Below are positions 12,477-12,940 of a stretch of 12,940 nt of DNA, piece by piece. The stretch is taken from assembly GCA_007116645.1 (NCBI GenBank), contig SKIA01000082.1, forward strand, positions 1 through 12,940, written 5' to 3'. The translations under genes were made by a program, and so were the position numbers. Below the pieces are notes generated by a model. The model did not search any database and had not been told where the DNA came from. It was given only the letters and a program-made list of their open reading frames with translations. The first letter of the stretch is position 1, and every line of letters starts with the position of its first letter. The stretch is from Candidatus Woesearchaeota archaeon. GTDB taxonomy: Archaea; Nanobdellota; Nanobdellia; Woesearchaeales; SKIA01.

Positions 12477-12940
12477 ATGACAGGTAAGAAAAAAGACGGA
12501 TACATTGTGTACAAATCTCACGCAATAAATGCTCTCTTGCCTTCATTTCTCAAACACTTGTTTTGGAATCTCATTGTTTTTGCTATCTTGTTTGCGGTCT
12601 ACTCGCTTATCGATGTTATCTTTACTCTTGATTGGTGGACACCGGTTATTTTGTACGGCATGCTACTAGTAATAGCGTTTTCCATCCTCAAAATTACTCG
12701 CGACCTGCTCATCATTGTTTTCACAGAGTTTCGTTTCTATCTGCATCACGTTGAGCGTCGCTACAAGTTTCTTCATGAGAAAGTGCACAGTGTGCGGTAC
12801 CAAAATATTACCGACATCAAGGTCGAACGCTCAATTTGGGACCGTGTCTGTGGCGTTGGCGACTTGGTCTTTCATACTGCAAACGATGTATACAATGATG
12901 ATATGACTAACGCGCTCGTCCTCAAAGACATCAAAAAACC
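12477..12940 (+). CDS. Two-TM membrane protein with bacterial PH-like domain, partial
   Basis: An open frame starts at ATG 12477 and runs without a stop to the window end (154 codons), so the 3' end is missing. It begins MTGKKKDGYIVYKSHAINAL, followed by two hydrophobic segments near residues 27-48 (FWNLIVFAILFAVYSLIDVI) and 57-73. A soluble part then carries VHSVRYQNITDIKVERSIWDRVCGVGDLVFHTA, which resembles the bPH_2 (DUF304, YdbS/YdbT-like) signature of a beta-rich PH-like domain after paired TM helices. The role of these membrane proteins is largely unknown. The ATG sits about 26 nt after a TATA-like box, supporting this start. Confidence 0.8.
   Translation, partial: MTGKKKDGYIVYKSHAINALLPSFLKHLFWNLIVFAILFAVYSLIDVIFTLDWWTPVILYGMLLVIAFSILKITRDLLIIVFTEFRFYLHHVERRYKFLHEKVHSVRYQNITDIKVERSIWDRVCGVGDLVFHTANDVYNDDMTNALVLKDIKK

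Overview
The window comes from an archaeal chromosome. It encodes a transcription factor B with two cyclin folds, an archaeal-type alanyl-tRNA synthetase with an N-terminal zinc ribbon, a NucS/EndoMS mismatch endonuclease with a PCNA-binding tail, and an XPD-type iron-sulfur helicase. TATA-like boxes sit about 25-28 nt before many start codons. The small tightly packed genes, overlapping convergent 3' ends and shortened AlaRS suggest a reduced-genome archaeon, perhaps DPANN (Woesearchaeota- or Pacearchaeota-like). That placement is an inference from general character, not from a marker gene.

Layout. (1) 100-2747, plus strand: a nitroreductase-family flavoprotein, then an XPD/Rad3 helicase. 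(2) 2710-3249, minus: a minimal protein-kinase-like protein whose 3' end overlaps the helicase gene. (3) 3409-3825, plus: a small winged-helix-like protein, divergent from the kinase gene. (4) 3826-4237: 412 bp without a convincing gene, dense in inverted repeats and holding a G-quadruplex motif; this is the strangest part of the window. (5) 4238-5690, plus: a small unknown protein, a basic chromatin-like protein (helix-hairpin-helix, H1-like Lys/Ala/Pro tail, coiled coil, helical C-terminal domain), and a HIT hydrolase. (6) 5687-7785, minus: a second HIT-like protein, a YaaA-family protein and TFB. (7) 7976-10821, plus: alaS and a translationally coupled single-pass membrane protein. (8) 10805-12397, minus: nucS followed directly by an EamA/DMT transporter. 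(9) 12477 to the end, plus: a two-TM, bacterial-PH-domain membrane protein cut by the window edge.

The genes are mostly housekeeping: DNA repair (XPD, NucS, perhaps the basic HhH protein), oxidative or redox stress (nitroreductase, YaaA), transcription initiation (TFB), translation (AlaRS) and nucleotide hydrolysis (HIT). I see no mobile element, CRISPR array, tRNA, rRNA or classical defence system. The best candidates for undescribed biology are the structured 3826-4237 interval, the HhH/H1-like protein, and the AlaRS that seems to lack the globular part of C-Ala and is coupled to a membrane protein.

Promoter logic is visible by eye. Most genes preceded by an intergenic gap look leaderless (box about 25-28 nt before the start codon). 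The nitroreductase and HhH genes instead have a leader with a GAGGTG Shine-Dalgarno.
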